Assembly: GCA_963754305.1 (NCBI GenBank)
Contig: CAVWFR010000049.1
Location: 124,001 to 188,000, forward strand
DNA from: DATEDA01 sp963754305
GTDB lineage: Bacteria > Pseudomonadota > Gammaproteobacteria > Burkholderiales > SG8-39
Reading direction: 5' to 3'
Length of the DNA: 64,000 bases
Below, in pieces: positions 8,177-15,018 of the stretch (position 1 is its first letter; each line of letters starts with the position of its first letter). Both the position numbers and the translations under genes were made by a program. Below the pieces are notes generated by a model. It made no database searches. It was not told where the DNA came from and saw nothing but the letters and a program-made list of their open reading frames with translations.

Positions 8177-9352
8177 ATGCTTTCCATCCATCGTCGCTCG
8201 CGCGCAATCGCTCTCGCGCTTCTCGCCGCCAGCGTCGCATTCTCCTGTGCGTCCCCCCGCCCCGCAACCGCGCCGGAGCGGCCCGCGATCCGCATGCCGG
8301 TCGAGCCGCCGGCGCCGACGCCCGCCCCCGCGCCGCCCTCGGCGCCGACGCCAGAGTCGAAACCCGCCGCAGCCGCACCGCCGCCGGCGCCCGCTTCCCC
8401 GGCGATCGCAGTCACGCTGCTCCTCCCGCTCGACGCAGCCGAGTTCCGCACTGCCGCCGAAGCGGTGCGCCAGGGATTTTTCGCCGCGATGGCGACAGAA
8501 GGACGCAAGCTCGACGTCGTCGTCCGCCGCACCAATGCCTCCGACGACCGGGTGCTCGGGGAGTACCAGGCCGCGGTCGACGCCGGATCGCGGCTAGTCG
8601 TCGGCCCGATGACGCGAAGCGGCGTCGCCACGCTCGTGCGCAACCGCAAAGTCCAGGTACCGACGCTCGCGCTGAACCAGCCGGACGGCGGCGGGCCGCT
8701 CCCCGCCTCGCTCTACGTGTTCGGTCTCGGCGTCGACGCCGAGGCGCGGCAGATCGCGCGCCAGGCGTGGGCCGACAGCATGCGCACTGCCGCCGCCGTG
8801 GGGACGACGTCGCCGCTCTCGCAGCGCAGCCGCGAGGCGTTCAGCGACGAGTTTCTGCTGCTCGGCGGGCGGGTGACCGATGTCGTAGAGCTCCGCGCCG
8901 GCGTCGATCCGATCCAGATCCGGGAAGTGATCGACCGCAACCCGCCGCAGTTCGTCTTCCTCGCCGAGTCGGGGGACCGCGCGCGCCTCCTGCGACCCTA
9001 TGTCGGCAGTCAGATGCCGGTATACGCGACCTCGCAGATCAACACCCAGGCCGACCCGGCGCGCAACCTCGACCTGAACGGCGTGCGCTTTGCCGACATG
9101 CCGTGGCTCGTGCGGCCGGACGATCCGGCGATGTCGCGCTATGCGCGCCCGGAGGGCCTGGACGGCGATCTCGCGCGCTTCTACGCGCTCGGTATCGACG
9201 CCTACCGCATCGCCGAGCGTCTACTCGACGGCGGGCGTGCGTTCGAGTTTCCCGGTGTCACCGGCCGCATCGTCGTCCAGGGCGGCGGCGTGGTGGAGCG
9301 GCGGCCCACCGCGGCGACGTTCCGCGACGGACGCGGCGTCGCGCTCGACTGA
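8177..9352 (+). CDS. LpoA/LppC-like penicillin-binding protein activator, short form
   Basis: A 391-residue envelope protein. LpoA-type lipoproteins stimulate the class A penicillin-binding protein PBP1A from the outer membrane. After an N-terminal hydrophobic segment ending AFSC (C24, an imperfect lipobox) comes a proline/alanine-rich linker at about 25-75 and a single periplasmic-binding-protein-like domain (VTLLLPLDAAEFRTAAEAVRQ, LVVGPMTRSGV, FLAESGDRARLLRPYV). The helical TPR-like N-terminal domain of E. coli LpoA (about 680 residues) is absent, as in many betaproteobacteria. The start codon sits within a few bases of the divergent rsmI start. Confidence 0.82.
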   Translation: MLSIHRRSRAIALALLAASVAFSCASPRPATAPERPAIRMPVEPPAPTPAPAPPSAPTPESKPAAAAPPPAPASPAIAVTLLLPLDAAEFRTAAEAVRQGFFAAMATEGRKLDVVVRRTNASDDRVLGEYQAAVDAGSRLVVGPMTRSGVATLVRNRKVQVPTLALNQPDGGGPLPASLYVFGLGVDAEARQIARQAWADSMRTAAAVGTTSPLSQRSREAFSDEFLLLGGRVTDVVELRAGVDPIQIREVIDRNPPQFVFLAESGDRARLLRPYVGSQMPVYATSQINTQADPARNLDLNGVRFADMPWLVRPDDPAMSRYARPEGLDGDLARFYALGIDAYRIAERLLDGGRAFEFPGVTGRIVVQGGGVVERRPTAATFRDGRGVALD

Positions 9353-9448
9353 GATGAAACCGATGCCGGCGGCAGCGCTTTCCTGGCTTGGGGCAGGACG
9401 AGGGGGCGCCGCGAAGCGCACCTCCCCTCTCGGGACGTCGCGACTGAC

Positions 9449-9802
9449 ATGACCTCCGAGCGCCAGCGCACCGGCGACGCCGCGGAAGACCTCGCGGCGA
9501 AGTTCCTCGAGCGCAAAGGGCTGGCGATCGTCGAGCGCAACTGGCGCTGTCGCGGCGGCGAGATCGACCTCGTGGCGCGCGACGGGAAGACGCTGGTGTT
9601 CGTCGAGGTACGGCTGCGGGGCTCGGCGGCATTCGGCGGCGCGCGCGCGAGCATCGACGCGCACAAGCAGCGCCGCATCCTGCTGGCGGCGCGCCTCTAC
9701 CTCGCCGCGCATCCGGACACCGCCGGCCGTTGCGACGTCGTCCTGCTCGACCGACTGGATACGACGCGCATCGAATGGCTGCGCGATGCGTTCGGCGAGT
9801 AG
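9449..9802 (+). CDS. yraN: YraN family (UPF0102) nuclease-like protein
   Basis: A 117-residue protein of the UPF0102 family with a Holliday-junction-resolvase-like fold. The core reads GDAAEDLAAKFLERKGL, then the putative metal site EIDLVARDGKTLVFVEVR, which carries the E/D...E-x-K/R layout of PD-(D/E)xK nucleases. Its biochemical role is not established for the family. It follows the LpoA-like gene in the conserved order and overlaps the next gene by 17 bases. Confidence 0.93.
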   Translation: MTSERQRTGDAAEDLAAKFLERKGLAIVERNWRCRGGEIDLVARDGKTLVFVEVRLRGSAAFGGARASIDAHKQRRILLAARLYLAAHPDTAGRCDVVLLDRLDTTRIEWLRDAFGE

Positions 9803-10163
9803 CCGCCTCGTCGGCCTCGTCTGCGCCTTCGCCCTCGCGACGGCTGCCCACGCCCAGAGCGTGCGGCTCCTCGTTCAGAGCTCGCCGCTCGCGGGCTTCC
9901 GCTATCACGAGGCGGCGAGCGTCTGGAAGGAGTTGCAGGTCGGCGATCGCCTCGATCTCGTGCGCGAGCCGGCGAATCCGCACGACGCGAACGCCGTGCG
10001 CGTCGAGTGGCGCGGGCGGCAGCTCGGTTACGTGCCGCGCAGCGAGAACGCGGCGCTCGCCTGGGCGATGGACCGCGGCGAGCCGGTCGGCGCACGCATC
10101 AGCCTGCTTCGCGACCACCGCAACCCGCGGCTGCGCATCGAGCTCGAGGTGTTCGTGGAGTAA
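9786..10163 (+). CDS. Exported stand-alone HIRAN-domain protein
   Basis: A 125-residue protein with a signal peptide (residues 1-23, ending AHAQ) and one HIRAN domain (about 24-125): the strand pattern SPLAGFRYHEAASVW, the conserved LVREPANPHDANAVRVEW and LGYVPRSENAALAWAMDRGE. HIRAN domains are best known from SNF2-type helicases, where they bind DNA ends, so an exported single-domain version is unusual and its ligand is unknown. The start overlaps yraN by 17 bases, implying coupled translation. Export is predicted only from the N-terminal sequence. Confidence 0.85.
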   Translation: MRSASSRLVGLVCAFALATAAHAQSVRLLVQSSPLAGFRYHEAASVWKELQVGDRLDLVREPANPHDANAVRVEWRGRQLGYVPRSENAALAWAMDRGEPVGARISLLRDHRNPRLRIELEVFVE

Positions 10164-10249
10164 ACTCGCGCCCCGGGCCCTTGCCGCGGCCACCGACGCC
10201 GACGCCGGCGGAAAGCTCACGGAGAACCCACGAGGATCGCCTTTAGCCG

Positions 10250-10846
10250 ATGTCAATCGATCTCGCCGCCCGGGTCGGCAGGCACTTCTCGGACAGCGCG
10301 CAGACCAAGCTCGCCGCGGTCGACGCGCTCGCGCCGCCGATCGTGCGCGCGACCGAGGTGATGGTCGCCTGCTTGATGGCGAACGGCAAGATCCTCGCCT
10401 GCGGCAACGGCGGCTCGGCCGCCGACTCGCAGCACTTCGCGGCCGAGCTCCTGAACCGGTTCGAGCGCGAGCGCCCCGGTCTCGCGGCGATGGCACTCAC
10501 CACAGATACCTCGACGCTCACCTCGATCGCCAACGATTACGATTTCCACCAGGTGTTCTCGAAGCAGGTGCTCGCGCTCGGCCAGCCCGGCGACGTGCTG
10601 CTCGCGATCTCGACGAGCGGCAACTCCCCGAACGTGATCGCCGCCATCCGCGCCGCTCACGAGCGCGACATGAAGGTGGTCGCCCTCACCGGCAAAGGCG
10701 GCGGCGAGGCCGGGAAGCAGCTCGCGTCCGCCGACATCCACATCTGCGTCCCGCACGCGGTGACCGCGCGCATCCAGGAGGTGCACCTCCTCGCGCTGCA
10801 CTGCCTGTGCGACGGTATCGACTGTCTGCTATTGGGAACGGAGTGA
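10250..10846 (+). CDS. gmhA: Phosphoheptose isomerase / DiaA-type SIS protein
   Basis: A 198-residue SIS-domain protein. GmhA converts sedoheptulose 7-phosphate to D-glycero-D-manno-heptose 7-phosphate for lipopolysaccharide core; the close paralogue DiaA binds DnaA instead. Seen here are the phosphosugar loop ILACGNGGSAADSQHFAAEL (about 46-66), LAISTSGNSPNV and the C-terminal QEVHLLALHCLCDGID helix. The locus next to yraN and dolP is where DiaA sits in enterobacteria, while betaproteobacterial members are often annotated GmhA. A heptose adenylyltransferase at 16.6 kb makes the LPS role plausible; sequence alone does not settle it. Confidence 0.88.
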   Translation: MSIDLAARVGRHFSDSAQTKLAAVDALAPPIVRATEVMVACLMANGKILACGNGGSAADSQHFAAELLNRFERERPGLAAMALTTDTSTLTSIANDYDFHQVFSKQVLALGQPGDVLLAISTSGNSPNVIAAIRAAHERDMKVVALTGKGGGEAGKQLASADIHICVPHAVTARIQEVHLLALHCLCDGIDCLLLGTE

Positions 10847-10854
10847 ACCCCCGC

Positions 10855-11484
10855 ATGAATCGACTTGTCCCGCCAGGCTCCACTCTCCTGCCCGCGATCC
10901 TGCTCGTGCTCGTCGCCGCCTTCCTCGCGTCGGGGTGCGTGCCGGTCGTCGTGGGCGCGGCCGCCGTGGGCGGCACGGCCGTCGCGATGGACCGCCGCAC
11001 CGCCGATACGCAGCTCGCCGACGAACGCATCGAGTTCAGCGCCTCCAAGTGGATCGGCGAAAAGATCCTCGAGCAGGGCCACGTGAACATTACGAGCTAC
11101 AACAAGACCGTGCTCCTCACCGGCGAGACGACGACCGAGGCGCTGAAGCAGGAAGTCGGCAAGCTCGCCGCCGGGGCGGCCGGCGTGAGGGACGTCGTGA
11201 ACGAGATCGCGATCGGTCCGCTCACGCCGCTCAGCTCGCGCTCGCACGACGCCTACCTGACGAGCGTGATAAAGGCGCGCTTCGTCGGCGAGCAGAAGTT
11301 CAACCCCGTGTACGTCAAGGTGATCACCGAGAACGGGGTCGTGTACCTCATGGGGCTCGTGACGCGAAAGGAAGCCGACGAGGCAACCAACATCGCGCGC
11401 CACGTCAGCGGCGTGAAGCGGGTGGTGCGCGTGTTCGAGTACATCCCCGACCCGCCGCCGGCGAAGCCAGCGCCGAAGACCTGA
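10855..11484 (+). CDS. dolP: BON-domain outer-membrane lipoprotein, DolP (YraP)
   Basis: A 209-residue lipoprotein with a signal peptide ending in the lipobox ASGC (C28), followed by two BON domains (about 50-120 and 125-195; e.g. NITSYNKTVLLTGET and VKVITENGVVYLMGLVT) and a proline-rich tail. DolP binds anionic phospholipids at cell-division sites and helps keep the outer membrane intact. It is the last gene of the lpoA-yraN-gmhA cluster and starts eight bases after gmhA stops. Confidence 0.93.
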   Translation: MNRLVPPGSTLLPAILLVLVAAFLASGCVPVVVGAAAVGGTAVAMDRRTADTQLADERIEFSASKWIGEKILEQGHVNITSYNKTVLLTGETTTEALKQEVGKLAAGAAGVRDVVNEIAIGPLTPLSSRSHDAYLTSVIKARFVGEQKFNPVYVKVITENGVVYLMGLVTRKEADEATNIARHVSGVKRVVRVFEYIPDPPPAKPAPKT

Positions 11485-11490
11485 CGCCCT

Positions 11491-11536
11491 GTCGCCCCGG
11501 CGAAAGCCGGCCGCGGTCGCCGCGAGAGCGTGACGG
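11491..11536. repeat. Partial REP-like repeat
   Basis: GTCGCCCCGGCGAAAGCCGG followed by a degenerate return half ending GTGACGG. It is a shorter relative of the palindromic repeats at 7237, 15884 and 62712 and lies between dolP and the convergent pseudogenes. Confidence 0.5.
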
Positions 11537-11867
11537 CTACGCCCGCAGCCGCCGCTGCAGGAACCTCATCAGGCCCCCGAGCACCGGCAGCTTCGCGTAG
11601 AGCTCCTCGGCCGCGTCCCAATAGTCGCGGTGATAGCTGATCCGGCCGTCGGGCGAGCGTCGCGCCCCGCGTGTGCTCCCAGCGCTCGAGCACGGAAAAG
11701 CTCGGCTCGCTCAGCTGGTCGAACATATGCGCGTACGCCTGCTGCACCCCGGCGACGCCGGTGACCTCGTTGAACGGATCTTTGAAGAACGCATCCACCG
11801 CGTAGTACCGACCGATGTCCTCGACCGACGAGGTGCGCGAAGAGCGCGCAGAGGTTCGGGTAGGTGC
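11537..11867 (-). pseudogene. NTF2-like (SnoaL-fold) protein, two frameshifts
   Basis: Remnant of a nuclear-transport-factor-2-like protein. The pieces are NLCALFAHL in one frame, then SVEDIGRYYAVDAFFKDPF through FSVLERWEHTRGA in a second, then RSPDGRISYHRDYWDAAEEL to a TAG at 11537-11539 in a third. Both frame changes are +1, near 11830 and near 11660. Members of this family are often found with SDR, FAD amine-oxidase, DUF1365 and CFA-synthase genes in light- or stress-induced clusters (recall). Here it directly abuts the first codons of an FAD oxidoreductase, which argues for a deletion. Sequencing error could explain the frameshifts but not the junction. Confidence 0.75.
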
Positions 11868-11915
11868 GGCGATTGCGAGGCCGGCGATGCCGGCGCCGAC
11901 GACCGCTATGCGCAT
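11868..11915 (-). pseudogene. First 16 codons of an FAD-dependent oxidoreductase
   Basis: Downstream of folE2 an ATG at 11915 begins MRIAVVGAGIAGLAIA, the unmistakable FAD-binding N-terminus (GxGxxG) of an amine-oxidase-type flavoprotein. After 16 residues the sequence changes to that of an NTF2-like protein; the rest of the flavoprotein, normally 400 or more residues, is missing. The piece is read as the left edge of a deletion inside a light-response gene set. Confidence 0.7.
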
Positions 11916-11965
11916 GGCCGAGCCGTCACGTCCGACCGTCATGTCCAACCACGTCCAACCCGCGC

Positions 11966-12793
11966 TCAGCCGTCCCGCCGGTCGTGGGTGATTACCGCGT
12001 AGGCGGAGTGGTTGTGGATCGACTCGAAGTTCTCGCACTCGACGGTGAACGCTTCGATCCGGCCATCGCGTGCGAGATCGAGCGCGACGTCGCGCACCAG
12101 GTCCTCGACGAACTTGGGGTTGTCGTACGCCGTCTCGGTCACGAACTTCTCGTCGGGCCGCTTGAGCAGCCCCCAGAGCTGACACGAGGCATGCCGCTCC
12201 GCGACCGCGACGAGATCCTCGATCGCGAGCTCGCCGGCCGCGCGCGAGGCGTCCGGGCCCGCGAGGGTGGCGGCGATCGTCACGTGCGACCGCTGGTTGT
12301 GCGCGCCGTATTGCGAGATCTGTTTCGAGCACGGGCAGAGGCTCGTTACCGGCACCTCGACGGTCAGCGTGACTCGGCAGCGTCCCGGTCGCGCTTCGGC
12401 GCTCAGCCCCGCCGAGTAGTCCATCAGGCTCGTCACCCCCGAGACCGGCGCGGCCTTGGAGAGAAAGAAGGGAAAGCGCGCGTCGAGCCACCCCGAATCG
12501 GCACCGAGCCGCTCGAGCATCCGGCCGGCGAGCGTCCGGAACGCGGTCACGCCGAGCGGCTGGGCGGCGCCCGGCAGCAACTCGACGAATCGCGACATAT
12601 GGGTGCCCTTGAGGTGCGCCGGCAGACCGACCGCCATTTCGAAAGTCGCGACCGTCGCCTGGACCGAGCCGTCCGCGCACCCCACGGTGACCGGGTGACG
12701 CACCCGTCGGACGCCGACTCGGTCGATGCGGATCGAGCGCTCGTCGGGCAGCGCCTGGACGTCGGGCAAAAGGAGATCGAGTGGGGCGTTCAT
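11966..12793 (-). CDS. folE2: GTP cyclohydrolase FolE2 (type IB)
   Basis: Converts GTP to 7,8-dihydroneopterin triphosphate, the entry to tetrahydrofolate and deazaguanine synthesis and to pterin-type antenna cofactors. The 275-residue length and motifs fit type IB: VGLPAHLKGTHMSRF, VTSLCPCSKQISQYGAHNQR carrying the metal cysteine (C153), and the C-terminal SIHNHSAYAV. It lies 57 bases after gpx in the same direction and before the FAD oxidoreductase stub, in a unit divergent from the CarH-like regulator. GTP cyclohydrolase genes occur in light-induced clusters with photolyases in several proteobacteria, which suits this context. Confidence 0.96.
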   Translation of the reverse strand: MNAPLDLLLPDVQALPDERSIRIDRVGVRRVRHPVTVGCADGSVQATVATFEMAVGLPAHLKGTHMSRFVELLPGAAQPLGVTAFRTLAGRMLERLGADSGWLDARFPFFLSKAAPVSGVTSLMDYSAGLSAEARPGRCRVTLTVEVPVTSLCPCSKQISQYGAHNQRSHVTIAATLAGPDASRAAGELAIEDLVAVAERHASCQLWGLLKRPDEKFVTETAYDNPKFVEDLVRDVALDLARDGRIEAFTVECENFESIHNHSAYAVITHDRRDG

Positions 12794-12850
12794 GGCTCCG
12801 CAGAGGAAGGGTTACGGTGAGCGTTGCGCGGGGTAAGCGCGGGGAGCGGG

Positions 12851-13438
12851 TCAGCGGGCGAGCAGCCGCTCGATCTCGCCGGTCAGCTTGCGGTCCAGAG
12901 GCTCGGTGCGGGTGTCGAACGACACGACCGTCGCGCCGTCGCGATCGACCAGGTATTTGTGGAAGTTCCACCGCGGCGGTTTGCCGGTCTTCGAGGCCAG
13001 GTCACGGAAGAGCGGGTTTGCGCCCGCGCCGGCGACCGAGGACTTCGCGAACAGCGGGAAGCTCACGCCGTAGTTGACCTGGCAGAAGTCAGCGATCTGC
13101 CGGTTGGAGCCCGGCTCCTGCCCGCCGAAGTCGTTGGCGGGGAAACCGAGGACGACCAGGCCCCGGTCGCGGTAGCGCCGGTAGAGTTGCTCCAGGCCCT
13201 GGTACTGCGGCGTGTAGCCGCACTCGCTCGCCGTATTGACGATCAGCAGGACCTTGCCGCGGAACTGGCAGAGCGAGGTCGACTCGTCCTGCAGGTTGAC
13301 GAGCTTGCGGTCGAGCAACGCCGGGCATACGCCACCGCTCGCGGCGCCCTCCGGCGCGGCCGAGACGGCACCCGCCACGGCCATGAGGAGGACGAGCGGG
13401 ATACCGACCGGAGTACCGAGGAGCCCCGCGAAAACCAT
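12851..13438 (-). CDS. Exported glutathione peroxidase-like thiol peroxidase
   Basis: A 195-residue peroxidase with an N-terminal signal peptide (about residues 1-28, ending VSAAP), so probably periplasmic. The active site is the cysteine type: C73 in NTASECGYTPQYQGLE, with the glutamine in FPANDFGGQEPG and the tryptophan/asparagine in RWNFHKYLVDRDG completing the tetrad. Such enzymes usually take electrons from thioredoxin-like proteins. The start is the ATG at 13438, which has AGGA five bases upstream; the ATG at 13453 lacks a ribosome site. A near-consensus sigma-70 promoter lies just upstream and overlaps the putative operator of the divergent CarH-like gene. Confidence 0.9.
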   Translation of the reverse strand: MVFAGLLGTPVGIPLVLLMAVAGAVSAAPEGAASGGVCPALLDRKLVNLQDESTSLCQFRGKVLLIVNTASECGYTPQYQGLEQLYRRYRDRGLVVLGFPANDFGGQEPGSNRQIADFCQVNYGVSFPLFAKSSVAGAGANPLFRDLASKTGKPPRWNFHKYLVDRDGATVVSFDTRTEPLDRKLTGEIERLLAR

Positions 13439-13470
13439 GTTTGTCCTAGGCATTAGAGGTATTCTTTGCT

Positions 13471-13499
13471 AAGTTACGTCCGTGGCGGCCGTCTGTCAA
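13471..13499 (-). promoter_or_regulatory. Sigma-70 promoter of gpx-folE2
   Basis: On the minus strand TTGACA (13494-13499) is separated by 17 bases from TAACTT (13471-13476). It points toward gpx with an expected start near 13464. The -35 abuts the direct repeats in front of the CarH-like gene, a layout in which a bound repressor would block it. Confidence 0.65.
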
Positions 13500-13505
13500 T
13501 GATCT

Positions 13506-13542
13506 GTCTATGGCAAACTGAATTTGTCCATGTCAAACGGAC
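13506..13542. promoter_or_regulatory. Direct repeats, candidate CarH/LitR operator
   Basis: Two copies of a 17-base element, GTCTATGGCAAACTGAA (13506-13522) and GTCCATGTCAAACGGAC (13526-13542), agree at 13 positions and are spaced 20 bases apart, two helical turns. A weaker third copy (GTCTGTCAATGA, from 13491) overlaps the gpx -35 box. CarA/CarH-type regulators bind such direct repeats, so this may be the autoregulatory operator. The second copy overlaps the chosen start codon of the regulator. Confidence 0.45.
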
Positions 13543-14477
13543 TTCCAATGGCGATGACCGATGTCCGGGACCTGGACGAAGCGCCGCTGTCCATCAGCGC
13601 AGTGGAGCGCGATACCGGCATCTCGAAGGACACGTTGCGGGTCTGGGAGCGGCGCTACCGTTTCCCGGTGCCGGAACGCGACGAGCACGGCGAGCGGGCT
13701 TACTCGCGGGCGCAGGTGGAAAAGCTCCGCGCCCTCAAGCGCCTGATCGATCGCGGCCATCGTCCGAGCAAGATCATCGGCTGCTCGATGGACGCCCTGA
13801 TCGACTTGATCGAGCGCGCTCCCGCGACGGCCGCACCGCCCGCGAGCCGCGGCCTCGACCCGATGATCGAGATGGTCCGCGCCCATCGTGTCGGCGAGCT
13901 GCGGCAGGCGCTCGGCCAGCAGCTGATGCGTCAGGGGTTCGCCCAGTTCCTCATCGAGACCGTGGGGCCGCTCACGCAGGCGATCGGCGACAGCTGGATG
14001 CGCGGCGGCCTGGAAGTGTTCGAGGAGCATCTGTACAGCGAGACGCTGCAAGGGGTGCTCCGCAACGCGATCGCGTCGGTGCCGCGTCACGATCGGCCGC
14101 CGCGGCTCGTGCTCACGACGTTCCCGAACGAGCTGCACGGGCTCGGGCTGCTGATGGCCGAGGGCATGTTCGCGCTCGAGGGCGCGACCAGCATTGCGCT
14201 CGGCACGCAAACGCCGATCCGCGAGATCGCGGCCGCGACGACGAGCCAGCAGGGCGACGTGGTCGCGCTCTCGTTCAGCCTGTCCTACCCCGTCAACCAG
14301 GCGCTCGAGGGGCTGGAGGAGCTGCGCGCGCGGTTGCCGCGCGGCATCGAGATCTGGGCGGGCGGGACGAACCCCGGGATCGTGCGCCGGCCGGTCGCCG
14401 GGGTCACTGCGATACCGGAGCTCGCGACGATCCCGGTGCTCGTCGCACGATGGCGCGCCGCGCACGAGCGCAGCTGA
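13530..14477 (+). CDS. litR: CarH/LitR-type MerR regulator with B12-binding light-sensor domain
   Basis: A 315-residue transcription factor. Residues 20-90 are a MerR helix-turn-helix (SISAVERDTGISKDTLRVWERRYRF). Residues 110-190 are the helical cobalamin-cap domain with the motif W-x9-EH (W156, E166, H167) that marks adenosylcobalamin photoreceptors. Residues 190-310 are the Rossmann B12 domain with E-x-H-x-x-G (NELHGLG; H203 would ligate cobalt). Family members repress as dark tetramers and fall off DNA when light breaks the Co-C bond. The residue after W156 is Met; Thermus CarH has a His there that becomes a ligand after light (recall), so photochemistry may differ. Start choices are ATG 13530 or 13548. 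Confidence 0.9.
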   Translation: MSNGLPMAMTDVRDLDEAPLSISAVERDTGISKDTLRVWERRYRFPVPERDEHGERAYSRAQVEKLRALKRLIDRGHRPSKIIGCSMDALIDLIERAPATAAPPASRGLDPMIEMVRAHRVGELRQALGQQLMRQGFAQFLIETVGPLTQAIGDSWMRGGLEVFEEHLYSETLQGVLRNAIASVPRHDRPPRLVLTTFPNELHGLGLLMAEGMFALEGATSIALGTQTPIREIAAATTSQQGDVVALSFSLSYPVNQALEGLEELRARLPRGIEIWAGGTNPGIVRRPVAGVTAIPELATIPVLVARWRAAHERS

Positions 14478-14589
14478 TGGCCCGAGTCGCTCGCAGTCGA
14501 GAAGCATCCGGCGACCTCCTGATCGGGCGCTTTCGCGCCACCCCCGGTTCTACGCACGATCCGCGGAGGCGGATGAGGGCGCCTGCGCA

Positions 14590-14900
14590 ACGCGCCCGGT
14601 AATCCGGTCCGCATCCCGCCGCCGCGCCGCTTCGCGCCCGAAGCGATCACTCGCGCCGCGCTGGACGCGATGCGGCAGCGCTTCCCGGATCGCGCCGGGG
14701 TCGCTCGACGAGTTCGCGTGGCCGGTCACGCGGGCGGACGCCCGCGCCGCGCTCCAGGATTTCGTCGCCCACCGGCTCGGCGCCTTTGGGCCCTATCGGG
14801 AGGCGATGTGGACGGACACCCGTTCGCCTGGCGCTCGGCGATCTCCGCGCCGATCAACCTTAAGCTAGCGGCCATCCTCGACCGGCAGGACGCCCTCTAG
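14590..14900 (+). pseudogene. Fragment of an FeS-type photolyase/cryptochrome (DPRP family)
   Basis: About 100 codons from the interior of a deoxyribodipyrimidine-photolyase-related protein (CryB/PhrB, FeS-BCP group), in three frames. Recognisable pieces are NPVRIPPPRRFAPEAITRAA and RQRFPD, then (+1 shift near 14699) SLDEFAWPVTRADARAALQD and VAHRLGAFGPYREAMW, then (-1 shift near 14813) HPFAWRSAISAPINLKL to a TAG at 14898-14900. The N-terminal 350 or so residues and the C-terminal domain with the iron-sulphur cysteines are missing. It lies just downstream of the CarH-like gene, in the same direction, where photolyases are commonly placed. The 110 bases between the two hold nothing I recognise. 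Confidence 0.7.
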
Positions 14901-14970
14901 AAGCGGTGCGCATCCCGGCCCCCGGGCGGCCCCCGGCGACTTCTAGGGGGAACTCTCTGGAAAATGGGGT

Positions 14971-14987
14971 AAATCTCCGAGAGATTT
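14971..14987. promoter_or_regulatory. Perfect palindrome upstream of ferritin-like gene
   Basis: AAATCTC-CGA-GAGATTT, seven-base perfect arms, sits 31 bases before the ATG of the ferritin-like gene in a locally AT-rich stretch. Its position suits a repressor or activator site; the regulator is unknown. Confidence 0.4.
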
Positions 14988-15018
14988 CAACAAACCGTTT
15001 GATAAACTTCTCGGCGTC

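Noticed and set aside
14590..14900. A functional photolyase or small photolyase-like protein
   Set aside because: Only about 100 interior codons remain, spread over three frames, without the FAD- and FeS-binding parts.
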